DNA of 64,000 bases from Haloterrigena salifodinae (GTDB taxonomy: Archaea > Halobacteriota > Halobacteria > Halobacteriales > Natrialbaceae): contig NZ_RQWN01000002.1 of the NCBI RefSeq assembly GCF_003977755.1, forward strand, positions 1,140,033-1,204,032, in the 5' to 3' direction. The notes beneath the pieces are model-generated. The model saw only the letters and a list, made by a program, of their open reading frames with translations. It was not told the origin of the DNA and searched no databases. Position 1 is the first letter of the stretch. Every line of letters starts with the position of its first letter. Made by a program: the position numbers and the translations under genes. Below are positions 8,249 through 15,798 of this stretch, in pieces.

Positions 8249-10886
8249 TCTCCGCGACCGTCACCTGCAGCATCTCTCGAGCGGCCCGCTCGAGCAGCGA
8301 GTCGTCGATCTCTCTAACGGCCGCGATATCGCGGACGATCTGTCGCCGCTTCGGAACCCCCTCGAGTTGCGGGAAGATATAGCTGATAACCGCCTGTGTG
8401 AGATGGTACTCGAGATCCGATTCGGGATGGTGGTTCACGTACCGGAGGACGTCCTCGATGATCGCCGGTCCGATCGCTCGCTCTTCGACGGCGTGGTTCG
8501 TCTCCCGCCAGACGCGCCCGGTCGCCATCGCGACGTTCCGGTCGGGATCGAGCCCCCACGCGTCGGCGTACTCGTAGACGAGATCCTCTAACTGGCCATC
8601 GTCGGCCGGTAGTTCGGGGGCGGGGACGCGGACGAACGCGAACCGACGCATGAACGCGTAGCTCATCTCGTAGAGCGACGTCTTGTCGTAGGTGTTCATC
8701 GTCGCGAAGATTCGCCACGAGTCCGGGACGAGGTACTGGTGGTCGGCAGGGCGTCCCGACAGTTCGTCGGTCGTCGTGAGTTCGATCTCGCGACCGTCCT
8801 TGGTGTACGGTAGCTGCACCGACTGGCCGGAGAGGAGCGTGAAGAGTTGTCCGAATGCCTTGTCGATGTCAGCGCGATTCAGTTCGTCGATGACGATCAA
8901 CTCGTTCGATTGGGTTTCCGTCCGATTGTTCTTGAGTCGATTGAGGACGATTCCGGGCGTGAACGCGAGGTCGTCACCGTCGCTCTCGGTCGATTCGTTC
9001 GGCATGTAGCCGCCGACCGTGTCGAACGTCGACCAGTCGGCCGTCGCCGTCGTCATCTCGTAGTCCGAGTACAGGTACGGATACCTGGCCGTGAGATGCG
9101 AACAGACGCGTCGAGCGATCTCCGTCTTGCCAGTTCCCGGCGGTCCGGTCAGGAGGATGTGTTTGCCCGACTGGAGGGCTGTCGTGATCTGCTCGAGTAC
9201 TCGCTCATCCCCGTCGTCGGGGAAGTAAAGCCCCTCGAGCGTGTCGTCAGGGATCGATCCACGGCACGACTCGTGGACGTTGACCGTCGTCACTTCGGTC
9301 AACGACTCGGCCATCGCTTCGACGAGCGCGATCGGTCGGTCGCGATCGACGGCCCCGTCTTCCGCCCGGAACGTCGCGTACATCGACTGAACCGGGAACT
9401 CGGTACTGGACGTCCCGGAACAGATCTCGTTCGCTCGATCGGTCGGGAGGAGATCGCTCGTCAGTGCAGCAGCCTCCCGATCGATCCTCGAGGTCGACTT
9501 TTCGGTGATCGATCGCGATGTATCGATTTCGCCGATCGAACCCGTGAGGAAGAGTCGATCGAACGACGCGATGAGCGAATACGACTCGTCCTCGTGTTCG
9601 TCTTGCCACCATGGGTCGTTCGTCTCGAACCGCCGACCGATGATTCCGACGCCGATGACACCGCTCTGCTGGGTAGCGAGTTCATCGTCCGACGACTCTC
9701 CTCGAGCGTGAAGTACGACGACGTCTCCTTCGGAGAGGTCGGTCCAGTGGTTTCGATTCGCCTCTTCGAACAAGATCGAACCGTATCTAACGGTCGTGAG
9801 CCAGTCCTCAGGCGGCGCAGTGAACGCATAGACCGTCGGTGACGTTTCTCTAATATGGGAGAGTACGGGATGGTCGATATCCGTCGGGCGAGAGCTGGTC
9901 TCTTCGCCCTCGACGGTGTACGTGTCGCGGAGAATACTGTTCAATCGAGGCTGACTCAACGGTGCACCGCCGTCGGCAATTTTCGCTTGCAGTATACGAA
10001 CCCAGCAGAGAAACAGCGTTTTCGCTGGCGAGAACGAGAAGTGTGACCCGATGCCGAGTTCGTCCGCAGTCTCCACGAGTTCGGGCTCGATCGATTCGTA
10101 GATCGCTCGCAGTTGATCGAACGTCGCAGCGGTACTCGAAGTAACGGTTCCGGACGGTTTGAACCCCTCGAGCGCCGCCGACCATTCGATAATGAGTGCT
10201 TCTCCGAGGCGCGTTTCGAGCCACGATGTCTCTTTCGAGGATTCCTCGAGTCGCGTTCGAACGTCAGCGATCGCGGATTCGAGGGTCTCGTAGTCGTCGG
10301 CTGCCGAGGACGAGTCGATCCGAGTGCCACGGATTTGTTCGATGAGGTCAGCGACGGAATCGTACTCCTCGAAGAACGTTGATCCGGTGCGATCGAATTT
10401 GATACGGGCGAACGTGTTGTTCGGCCACCCGCTATACCCGACCGTCTCCCAGAAATTCTCGCGATTGAGCGTCGTTTCGTACACGGGCTCGAGAAACAGC
10501 ACGTGGGGGTACGACTCGTCAGAGACCTCTCCCCAGCCGACGGCGTCCGTAAACGCCGCTGCCGTCTTGTCGTCCAGAATCGTCGCTCGCTCGATACGAG
10601 CCAGATACGTATACTCGCCGCCGAAGTGACCGTCGCGATCCGCAAACAAGAGATAATCACCGCCGTTAGCGGCCTCATCCGCTTGGTTTCCCCAGACACG
10701 AACCGTCTCGCTCTCGACCGGAATATCGCAGATATCCGTGAGCCGTTCTCGAGGAACCCCATCGATGACAGTTCGGTCGAAGTTGATCCGGATCGGTTCG
10801 TCATCCGCCGTTTTCACCGGCACTTGGTAGACTATCGGATCGCTGGTAAGAGAGTCCGCAGCCGATTCGCGTCCCCCAGACGTCAT
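8241..10886 (-). CDS. McrB-like AAA+ ATPase with two EVE/PUA-like N-terminal regions
   Basis: 881-aa restriction ATPase. The C-terminal AAA+ module has Walker A GPPGTGKT (581-588), Walker B LIVIDELNRADID (663-675) and the McrB-type sensor MNTYD followed by MRRFAF with arginine-finger candidates R747/R748. Upstream are two regions that look like EVE/PUA-fold modified-base readers. The one at ~351-450 (YAFTAPPEDW...GDVVVLHAR...GVGIIGRRF...WWQDE) is the clearer. The one at ~62-168 (GDYLLFADRDG...YTYLARIERA...FLEPVYETTLNRENFW) is more divergent. It is the first gene of the operon, with TATA-like CATAAA 29-34 nt before the start. Expected role: a GTP- or ATP-driven motor that senses modified phage DNA and activates the downstream nuclease. 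Confidence 0.88.
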   Translation of the reverse strand: MTSGGRESAADSLTSDPIVYQVPVKTADDEPIRINFDRTVIDGVPRERLTDICDIPVESETVRVWGNQADEAANGGDYLLFADRDGHFGGEYTYLARIERATILDDKTAAAFTDAVGWGEVSDESYPHVLFLEPVYETTLNRENFWETVGYSGWPNNTFARIKFDRTGSTFFEEYDSVADLIEQIRGTRIDSSSAADDYETLESAIADVRTRLEESSKETSWLETRLGEALIIEWSAALEGFKPSGTVTSSTAATFDQLRAIYESIEPELVETADELGIGSHFSFSPAKTLFLCWVRILQAKIADGGAPLSQPRLNSILRDTYTVEGEETSSRPTDIDHPVLSHIRETSPTVYAFTAPPEDWLTTVRYGSILFEEANRNHWTDLSEGDVVVLHARGESSDDELATQQSGVIGVGIIGRRFETNDPWWQDEHEDESYSLIASFDRLFLTGSIGEIDTSRSITEKSTSRIDREAAALTSDLLPTDRANEICSGTSSTEFPVQSMYATFRAEDGAVDRDRPIALVEAMAESLTEVTTVNVHESCRGSIPDDTLEGLYFPDDGDERVLEQITTALQSGKHILLTGPPGTGKTEIARRVCSHLTARYPYLYSDYEMTTATADWSTFDTVGGYMPNESTESDGDDLAFTPGIVLNRLKNNRTETQSNELIVIDELNRADIDKAFGQLFTLLSGQSVQLPYTKDGREIELTTTDELSGRPADHQYLVPDSWRIFATMNTYDKTSLYEMSYAFMRRFAFVRVPAPELPADDGQLEDLVYEYADAWGLDPDRNVAMATGRVWRETNHAVEERAIGPAIIEDVLRYVNHHPESDLEYHLTQAVISYIFPQLEGVPKRRQIVRDIAAVREIDDSLLERAAREMLQVTVAENE

Positions 10887-10913
10887 TGGTTCCTAAACCG
10901 AGACAGTATCGTC

Positions 10914-10924
10914 CCATAAATCCT
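10914..10924 (-). promoter_or_regulatory. TATA-like promoter of the McrBC-like operon
   Basis: The minus strand reads GGATTTATGGG, with its core 29-34 nt upstream of ATG 10886. This spacing fits leaderless transcription. Confidence 0.5.
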
Positions 10925-11046
10925 TCCGTAATACCGACTCGCATACATTTCGGATCCTTGCCCAAGTTCCGACTCGAACTCGAGGGCGGGATCACCTGAC
11001 GCCGATAGGGACGGCCGTTCCAATTGTCTGTTTGCAGACGATCGGC

Positions 11047-11060
11047 GTGACGAACGTCAC
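11047..11060. promoter_or_regulatory. Inverted repeat upstream of the 11147 gene
   Basis: GTGACG-AA-CGTCAC is a perfect 6+2+6 palindrome about 90 nt before the 11147 start and between two divergently transcribed genes. It could be an operator. No regulator is identified. Confidence 0.3.
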
Positions 11061-11146
11061 ACAGAGTCCGGTCTCACCGATGTTGTGTCACCGATTGTCG
11101 CCCGAAGAGAGTAACCCTTTTGCGGGACCCCTGCACACGTCGGAGT

Positions 11147-11473
11147 ATGAGCAGCGACTGGCCCGTCGATCCCGACGGCGAGGAAGGCAGCGAGGGAATG
11201 CGCAAGTACGACATGCGAATCATCGCGGACAAGGTCGACGAGGAGGAGGACTTCCCGATGGTCCGCGACGAGTTCGTCGAGGAGTACGGAGACTACCCGA
11301 TCCGGATCAACTACAAGCGCGTCGTCCCGATGCGCGAGATCTTCGAGAACGTCGAACCCGAGCGCTTCGAGACGATCCTCGACATGCACAAGGCCGTCGG
11401 CGACGCCATGCGCGCCGGCGACTTCTGGGAGTACCACCCGCAGGGGAAGAACCCCGAGCGGAAACACGCCTGA
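11147..11473 (+). CDS. Conserved haloarchaeal acidic protein of unknown function
   Basis: 108-aa acidic soluble protein, MSSDWPVDPDGEEG to NPERKHA. I do not recognise a domain with confidence. It looks like one of the short haloarchaea-specific families (possibly DUF5785). The start at 11147 is favoured over an upstream in-frame ATG at 11120 because CCCTTTTGC (11115-11121) lies at the TATA position for 11147 and would overlap the earlier start. Notable stretches are KYDMRIIADKVDE and YPIRINYKRVVPMREIFEN. It stands alone between the defence island and arfA. Confidence 0.75.
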   Translation: MSSDWPVDPDGEEGSEGMRKYDMRIIADKVDEEEDFPMVRDEFVEEYGDYPIRINYKRVVPMREIFENVEPERFETILDMHKAVGDAMRAGDFWEYHPQGKNPERKHA

Positions 11474-11584
11474 CGCGGACGCGGTCGCGTCTCGCCTCCG
11501 TTCTCGACTCGAGGCCCCTCCCTACTTGAGAGTCCCCTCGAGTCTCCCGTTCGTGTCCCCATCACGAATCTGGATTACGTATCG

Positions 11585-11590
11585 CTTATA
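11585..11590 (+). promoter_or_regulatory. TATA-like box of arfA
   Basis: CTTATA is centred about 30 nt before the GTG start at 11618. No Shine-Dalgarno sequence is present, which supports a leaderless mRNA and the GTG start. Confidence 0.5.
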
Positions 11591-11617
11591 CGACGGCGTT
11601 CGAAACCAACTGCTACC

Positions 11618-12379
11618 GTGACTAATACGCAGGTTACGCTCGTTCAGATCGACAACTACGGGCCGTGGACGGTCACACCGGAGCCGCGACGGGAGGCCGA
11701 CCTCCAGACGATGCAGTCCCGGCTCTACGCCGACATCTCCCAGTTCGTCGGCAACCGCGGCGGCTACACCTTCTTCACTCGCTTCGACAACATGATCGCC
11801 GTCACGAACGGCCTCGATCTCGAGGATCACGCGCTCCTCCAGGAGTCCGTCGGCAATCGGTACCCCGTGACGCTCAGCCTCGGCGTCGCGGCCGATACCA
11901 GTCCCGTGCAGGCGCTGGCCGACGCGACCGCGCGCGTCCAGGACGCCGGCAGCGCACAGGACGAGGATCGACGCGAGTGTCTCGAGGGCCGGGCCGTCGG
12001 CCCCGCCGACCGAACCGCCGAAGACGTCCAGATCGCCCACTTCGACGTCATCAACGCGACCGGCACCTACACCGACGAACTCAACGCCTTCGACACGTTC
12101 ATCGAGATCGAACAGGGGTACGCCGAACTCATGCGGCACATGCGCCACGCCCACGAGAGCCTCTCGTTTTTCGTCGGTGGGGACAACATCATCGTCACCT
12201 GCCCGGACCTCGACGAAGGTGACTACGAGGAGGCCATCTACCACGTCGAGGAGGCCGTCGACGTCGAACTGCAGGTCGGCGTCGGCCGCGGGGAGTGCGC
12301 CCACGACGCCGGCTTCGCCGCGAAACACGCCCTCGAGACCTGTCGGGCCGACGGGACCCGCGTCGAACTCGAGTGGTGA
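11618..12379 (+). CDS. arfA: GTP cyclohydrolase III (GTP cyclohydrolase IIa)
   Basis: 253-aa enzyme that opens the GTP imidazole ring to give 2-amino-5-formylamino-6-ribosylamino-4(3H)-pyrimidinone 5'-phosphate, the first archaeal step to riboflavin and F420. The family N-terminus (TLVQIDNYGPWTVTPEPRRE) and the tandem palm-like halves are visible, with the repeated pattern YTFFTRFDNMIAVTNG and LSFFVGGDNIIVTCP. The length matches the family. It starts with GTG 11618, preceded by a TATA-like box at the leaderless distance. Transcribed alone. Confidence 0.95.
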   Translation: MTNTQVTLVQIDNYGPWTVTPEPRREADLQTMQSRLYADISQFVGNRGGYTFFTRFDNMIAVTNGLDLEDHALLQESVGNRYPVTLSLGVAADTSPVQALADATARVQDAGSAQDEDRRECLEGRAVGPADRTAEDVQIAHFDVINATGTYTDELNAFDTFIEIEQGYAELMRHMRHAHESLSFFVGGDNIIVTCPDLDEGDYEEAIYHVEEAVDVELQVGVGRGECAHDAGFAAKHALETCRADGTRVELEW

Positions 12380-12552
12380 GCGATTCGAGCGATCGCGCCG
12401 GGAGTGCGACCATTCGGGGACGGGATGTCGCCAGCGTAGCGGACAGTTTTCCGCGGTAGAACGGCCGAGAAACCGACTCACGGAACTTCGATCCCGATTC
12501 GCTTAAGAGTGGCGGGGGTAGCTTTTAGCCGGTGTGTGGCTATCTTTCACAC

Positions 12553-13173
12553 ATGGAATCGGAACTGTCGGTCAGGGAGGTCCTGACGAACGACTACGTC
12601 GGCGTCAGCGAGTCAGACACGGTTCGCGGCGCCGTTGAACTCATGCGAGAGGAGCGCTCGAGTTGCGTCCTCGTCGTCCGCGGGAGCGAGCCGGTCGGAA
12701 TCATGACAGAGTGGGACGTCCTCGACGTCGTCGCCGACGAGCGCGATCCGTCCGAGACGACTGTCGGCGATGTCATGAGTTCGCCGGTCATCACGTTCGG
12801 GCCGGACCGGTCGCTCACCGACGTCGCCGACGCGATGGCCCGCGAGAGCATCCGCAACGTCGTGGTCGAGGACGACGAGGGCGTGGTTGGCTTGCTCACC
12901 CAGCGCGACGTCATCGCCGCCGCGGGCTCGTTCCAGGCCACGATGACACCCGGGCGAACGGCCAACACTGCGACGGGACTCGAGGGCGCGCAGCCGTCGG
13001 ACGAGCGCTCCGCGCAGTCCCAGCCCGCCGGCGAGAGTCTCGACTCGCGGATGCTGGCCAACGGCGGCGACGAGTACACAACCCAGGGCGTCTGCGAAGC
13101 CTGCGGCTCGCTCGCGGAGGCGCTGTGGGACGCCAACGGCCAACTGGTCTGTGCGGACTGTCGCACGGTGTGA
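12553..13173 (+). CDS. CBS-pair protein with C-terminal zinc ribbon
   Basis: 206-aa protein with two CBS motifs (residues ~8-60 and ~70-125; MTEWDVLDVV and LTQRDVIAAA are the CBS helix ends), a variable linker, and a four-cysteine ribbon at the C-terminus (C181, C184, C200, C203). CBS pairs usually bind adenine nucleotides and act as energy sensors. The ribbon suggests a protein or nucleic-acid partner. Start 12553 (MESELSVREV) is preferred over 12532 because GCTTTTAGCC (12521-12530) is then at the TATA position. Function beyond this is unknown. Confidence 0.88.
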   Translation: MESELSVREVLTNDYVGVSESDTVRGAVELMREERSSCVLVVRGSEPVGIMTEWDVLDVVADERDPSETTVGDVMSSPVITFGPDRSLTDVADAMARESIRNVVVEDDEGVVGLLTQRDVIAAAGSFQATMTPGRTANTATGLEGAQPSDERSAQSQPAGESLDSRMLANGGDEYTTQGVCEACGSLAEALWDANGQLVCADCRTV

Positions 13174-13239
13174 CCGTCGAGGAGCCGGCGGTCCGCACCG
13201 CTCCGAGCGGACACGTACCGTTGTGTGTTAAACAATAGC

Positions 13240-13252
13240 GTGACACAGTCAC
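13240..13252. promoter_or_regulatory. Inverted repeat upstream of pgk
   Basis: GTGAC-ACA-GTCAC is a perfect 5+3+5 repeat 58-70 nt before the pgk start. It is placed like an activator or repressor site. The known TrmB consensus of haloarchaeal glycolytic genes is not matched. Confidence 0.3.
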
Positions 13253-13309
13253 CGACAGCGATTTCTCCGATGGAAAGACCTTTCGGGTGCCGCGGTGCAC
13301 CTGTGGACA

Positions 13310-14536
13310 ATGATCGATACCCTCGACGACCTCGACGTCGAAGGGACCACCGTCGGCGTCCGCGTGGACATCAACAGCCCGATCGGCGACGACGGTACCC
13401 TCGCCGACGACGCCCGACTGCGTGCCCACGTGGACACCCTTTCGGAACTGCTCGAGCGCGGCGGCCGGGTCGCCGTCCTCGCTCACCAGGGCCGGCCCGG
13501 CGGCGACGACTTCGTCTCCCTCGAGTCCCACGCCGAGCGGCTCTCGAAACTGCTCGAGCGGCCCGTCGACCACGTGGACACGACGTTCAGCGACGCCGCC
13601 CGCGAAGCCGTCCGGAACCTCGAGAACGGCGACTGCCTCGTCCTCGAGAACACGCGCTTCTACAGCGAGGAGTACATGGAGTTTGATCCCGACCGCGCCG
13701 CCGAAACCCACCTCGTAGAGGGGCTGGCCCCGGCGCTGGACGTCTACGTCAACGACGCCTTCGCCGCGGCCCACCGCTCCCAGCCCTCGCTGGTCGGCTT
13801 CCCGACCGTCCTCCCCGGCTACGCCGGCCGCGTGATGGAGTCGGAACTCGACGTCCTCGGGACGATCGAGGAGACCCCGGAACCACGGATCTACGTCCTC
13901 GGCGGGGCGAAGGTCCCGGACTCGATCGACGTCGCCTGGTCCGTCCTCGAGAAGGGGCTGGCCGACCACGTCCTCACCGCGGGCGTCGTCGGCAACGTCT
14001 TCCTCATCGCCGACGGCGTCGACGTCGGCGACGCCAGCTCCGACTTCATCTACGACCAGGGCTACTGGGACGAGATTGATCGCGCCGCCGACCTGCTCGA
14101 CGCCTACGGCGACAGTATCGCGCTCCCGCGAGACGTCGCCGTCGAACGCGACGGCGAGCGCCACGAACTCGGCGTCAACGCCCTCCCGCCGGGCGACGAG
14201 GAGGCCGCCATGGACATCGGTAGCTCGACGCTCGCCTACTACGAACGCCTGCTCGAGGACGCGGGCACGGTCATCCTCAACGGCCCCGCCGGCGTCTTCG
14301 AGGAGGAGGCGTTCGCGACGGGAACCCGGCAGCTCTACGGCGCCGCGACCGACGTCGAGATGAGCATCGTCGGCGGCGGCGACACCGCCTCCGCGCTGCG
14401 CAGCCTCGGCGTCGACGGCTTCACACACGTTAGCACCGGCGGCGGCGCCGCCCTGCGGATGCTCACCGCGGAACCGCTGCCCGCCGTGACCGCACTTCAG
14501 GATGGACCCAAACGACAACAGCCGGCTGACGATTGA
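13310..14536 (+). CDS. pgk: Phosphoglycerate kinase
   Basis: Transfers the acyl phosphate of 1,3-bisphosphoglycerate to ADP, or runs in reverse in gluconeogenesis. The 408-aa protein from ATG 13310 has the N-terminal substrate loop VRVDINSPIGDDG, the hinge-region block LGGAKVPDSIDV and the nucleotide-binding glycine block SIVGGGDTASA near the C-terminus. An in-frame ATG at 13295 would add five residues, but the protein beginning MIDTLDDLDVEG fits the family better. The 3' end overlaps the following acetyltransferase by 35 nt. Confidence 0.96.
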   Translation: MIDTLDDLDVEGTTVGVRVDINSPIGDDGTLADDARLRAHVDTLSELLERGGRVAVLAHQGRPGGDDFVSLESHAERLSKLLERPVDHVDTTFSDAAREAVRNLENGDCLVLENTRFYSEEYMEFDPDRAAETHLVEGLAPALDVYVNDAFAAAHRSQPSLVGFPTVLPGYAGRVMESELDVLGTIEETPEPRIYVLGGAKVPDSIDVAWSVLEKGLADHVLTAGVVGNVFLIADGVDVGDASSDFIYDQGYWDEIDRAADLLDAYGDSIALPRDVAVERDGERHELGVNALPPGDEEAAMDIGSSTLAYYERLLEDAGTVILNGPAGVFEEEAFATGTRQLYGAATDVEMSIVGGGDTASALRSLGVDGFTHVSTGGGAALRMLTAEPLPAVTALQDGPKRQQPADD

Positions 14537-15023
14537 ACGCGCCACCGCCGACGACGTCGAGACGGTCGCGGACCTGTGGGTCCGACTGGCTCGAGACCAG
14601 CGCCGACACGACTCCTACGTCCGCGCCGACGCCAACCGGGAGACGATGCGGGACACGCTCGCGGCCCACCAGGTCAACGACGGGCTGCTCGTCGCCCGCG
14701 ACGGCGAGACTGTCGTCGGCTTCGCCTCGTTTTCCGTCGAACGGGGCTCGCTCCAGCTCGACGCCACCCGCGGCGTGCTCTCGAACATCTACGTCGTTCC
14801 CGCCGCCCGCGAGCAGGGCGTTGGAACGGCGCTGCTCGAGGCCGTCGAGGACGAACTCGCGTCCCAGGGCGCCGAAGTCGTGGTGCTCGAGGTGATGGCC
14901 CACAACGAGGCCGCCCGGCGGTTCTACGAGCGGAAGGGGTACGAGACCTATCGGGTCGCGATGGAACGCGACCTCGGCGACGACCGTTCGGAAAACGATA
15001 CACATTCAAAGGAGGACGGCTAA
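14502..15023 (+). CDS. GNAT-family N-acetyltransferase
   Basis: 173-aa GCN5-related acetyltransferase. The acetyl-CoA-binding motif A is seen as LSNIYVVPAAREQGVGTALL (Q/R-x2-G-x-G/A pattern), followed by VLEVMAHNEAARRFYERKGY, the usual motif B. The substrate (small molecule or protein N-terminus) cannot be told. It starts inside pgk, out of frame with a 35-nt overlap, so the two are probably co-transcribed. Confidence 0.88.
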   Translation: MDPNDNSRLTIERATADDVETVADLWVRLARDQRRHDSYVRADANRETMRDTLAAHQVNDGLLVARDGETVVGFASFSVERGSLQLDATRGVLSNIYVVPAAREQGVGTALLEAVEDELASQGAEVVVLEVMAHNEAARRFYERKGYETYRVAMERDLGDDRSENDTHSKEDG

Positions 15024-15034
15024 CCCGAAACTGC

Positions 15035-15108
15035 GCCAGGGGAGCATGGGTGGTTCATGCACTCGACTTGTAATCGAGACTCCCGGGGTTCAAATCCCCG
15101 CCCTGGCT
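15035..15108 (+). tRNA. tRNA-Thr (anticodon UGU)
   Basis: The cloverleaf can be folded by eye. Acceptor GCCAGGG (15035-15041) pairs with CCCTGGC (15101-15107), with discriminator U. D-stem GCAT pairs with ATGC. Anticodon stem CTCGA/TCGAG encloses loop CTTGTAA, giving anticodon TGT (15069-15071). The T-arm is CGGGG-TTCAAAT-CCCCG. No intron is seen, and CCA is not encoded. Confidence 0.95.
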
Positions 15109-15110
15109 TG

Positions 15111-15138
15111 CTGACGCGAACAAATTCGTGAGCGTCAG
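15111..15138. terminator. Stem-loop just after tRNA-Thr
   Basis: CTGACGC (15111-15117) pairs with GCGTCAG (15132-15138), with an inner GAA/TTC extension. It starts three nt after the tRNA and could serve in termination or 3'-end processing. It could instead be part of the leftover integrated DNA. Confidence 0.4.
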
Positions 15139-15201
15139 CAGCGAGCCGGGATTTGAATGAGACCGAGGTTCTGCGAACGAAGTGAGCAGGTTCTCGGCCG
15201 T

Positions 15202-15225
15202 GGTCCAAATCCCCTCCCTGGCTTG
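15202..15225 (+). repeat. Displaced copy of the tRNA-Thr 3' end (attachment-site scar)
   Basis: These 24 nt match 22 of 24 positions of the T-arm and acceptor end of tRNA-Thr at 15087-15110, 115 nt away in the same orientation. Such direct repeats arise when an integrase-driven element inserts at a tRNA 3' end, with the displaced copy left as the distal att site. Only about 90 nt remain between the copies, with no integrase, so the element has been lost. Between them GGGATTTG (15148-15155) pairs with CAAATCCC (15206-15213). Confidence 0.7.
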
Positions 15226-15798
15226 AATCCTTAGGCTCAAATCCGCTACCGACAGATATCGATACTTCCAGAATTAACGGAGATTCCGGCAGATCCCCTC
15301 TCGAGCAACGAGAATCGCCCGCGACGGGGACGACTCACGACTCGAAACGCTCCGGACTATTATTACGGACTCGCCGATACTGGATACTGTCCGGGTCGCA
15401 TCTCCCTGAGAACGCCAGATCTCACATCCACTCCCAAGTTGCCTTCGACTCGGACACCCCGGTACCGGCACGTAGTGTCACCCGAAACGCCGACGGAAGT
15501 CGGCGTCGGAACTCCCCTTTCGACCGGTGGCGTGTCGATCAAAATCGACTATTGATAGCGAAGCGATTCCGATCGGCAGCGACCGGTGTGGTCGTTTCGA
15601 ATGTCTCGAGTCGAACGGTAGTCGTCGGCAACGGCGGACTCCCCATCCCGCCACTCGAGTATTCGACTACCGCAAATTAAGCCTACTGGCCGGCTAGTCC
15701 CACGTTGGACCGGGTTTCGGACGATTCGGAGCGCTCCGAGTGACATCGCAGCCGGCCGATCGTTCGCAGCCGTTGCCGACGCGTTCGGAGACGGGCGC
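15226..15798. other. Intergenic region without a convincing gene
   Basis: About 570 nt between the tRNA scar and the leftward HTTM gene. Short open frames here lack haloarchaeal acidic composition and recognisable domains. The only clear structure is a hairpin at 15487-15506. Confidence 0.6.
15487..15506. terminator. Perfect hairpin with GGAA tetraloop
   Basis: ACGCCGAC (15487-15494) and GTCGGCGT (15499-15506) form an 8-bp stem closed by GGAA, a GNRA-type loop. It lies about 290 nt past the stop of the leftward HTTM gene. A terminator or a stable RNA fold is possible. Confidence 0.35.

Noticed and set aside
12911..14545. 544-codon open frame on the minus strand across CBS and pgk
   Set aside because: It is antisense to two clear genes, a usual by-product of GC-rich codon use. 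It has no domain and no promoter.
15274..15746. Two short leftward frames downstream of the tRNA-Thr scar as remnants of the lost element
   Set aside because: Neither resembles an integrase, a replication protein or any known family, so they are left as non-coding.
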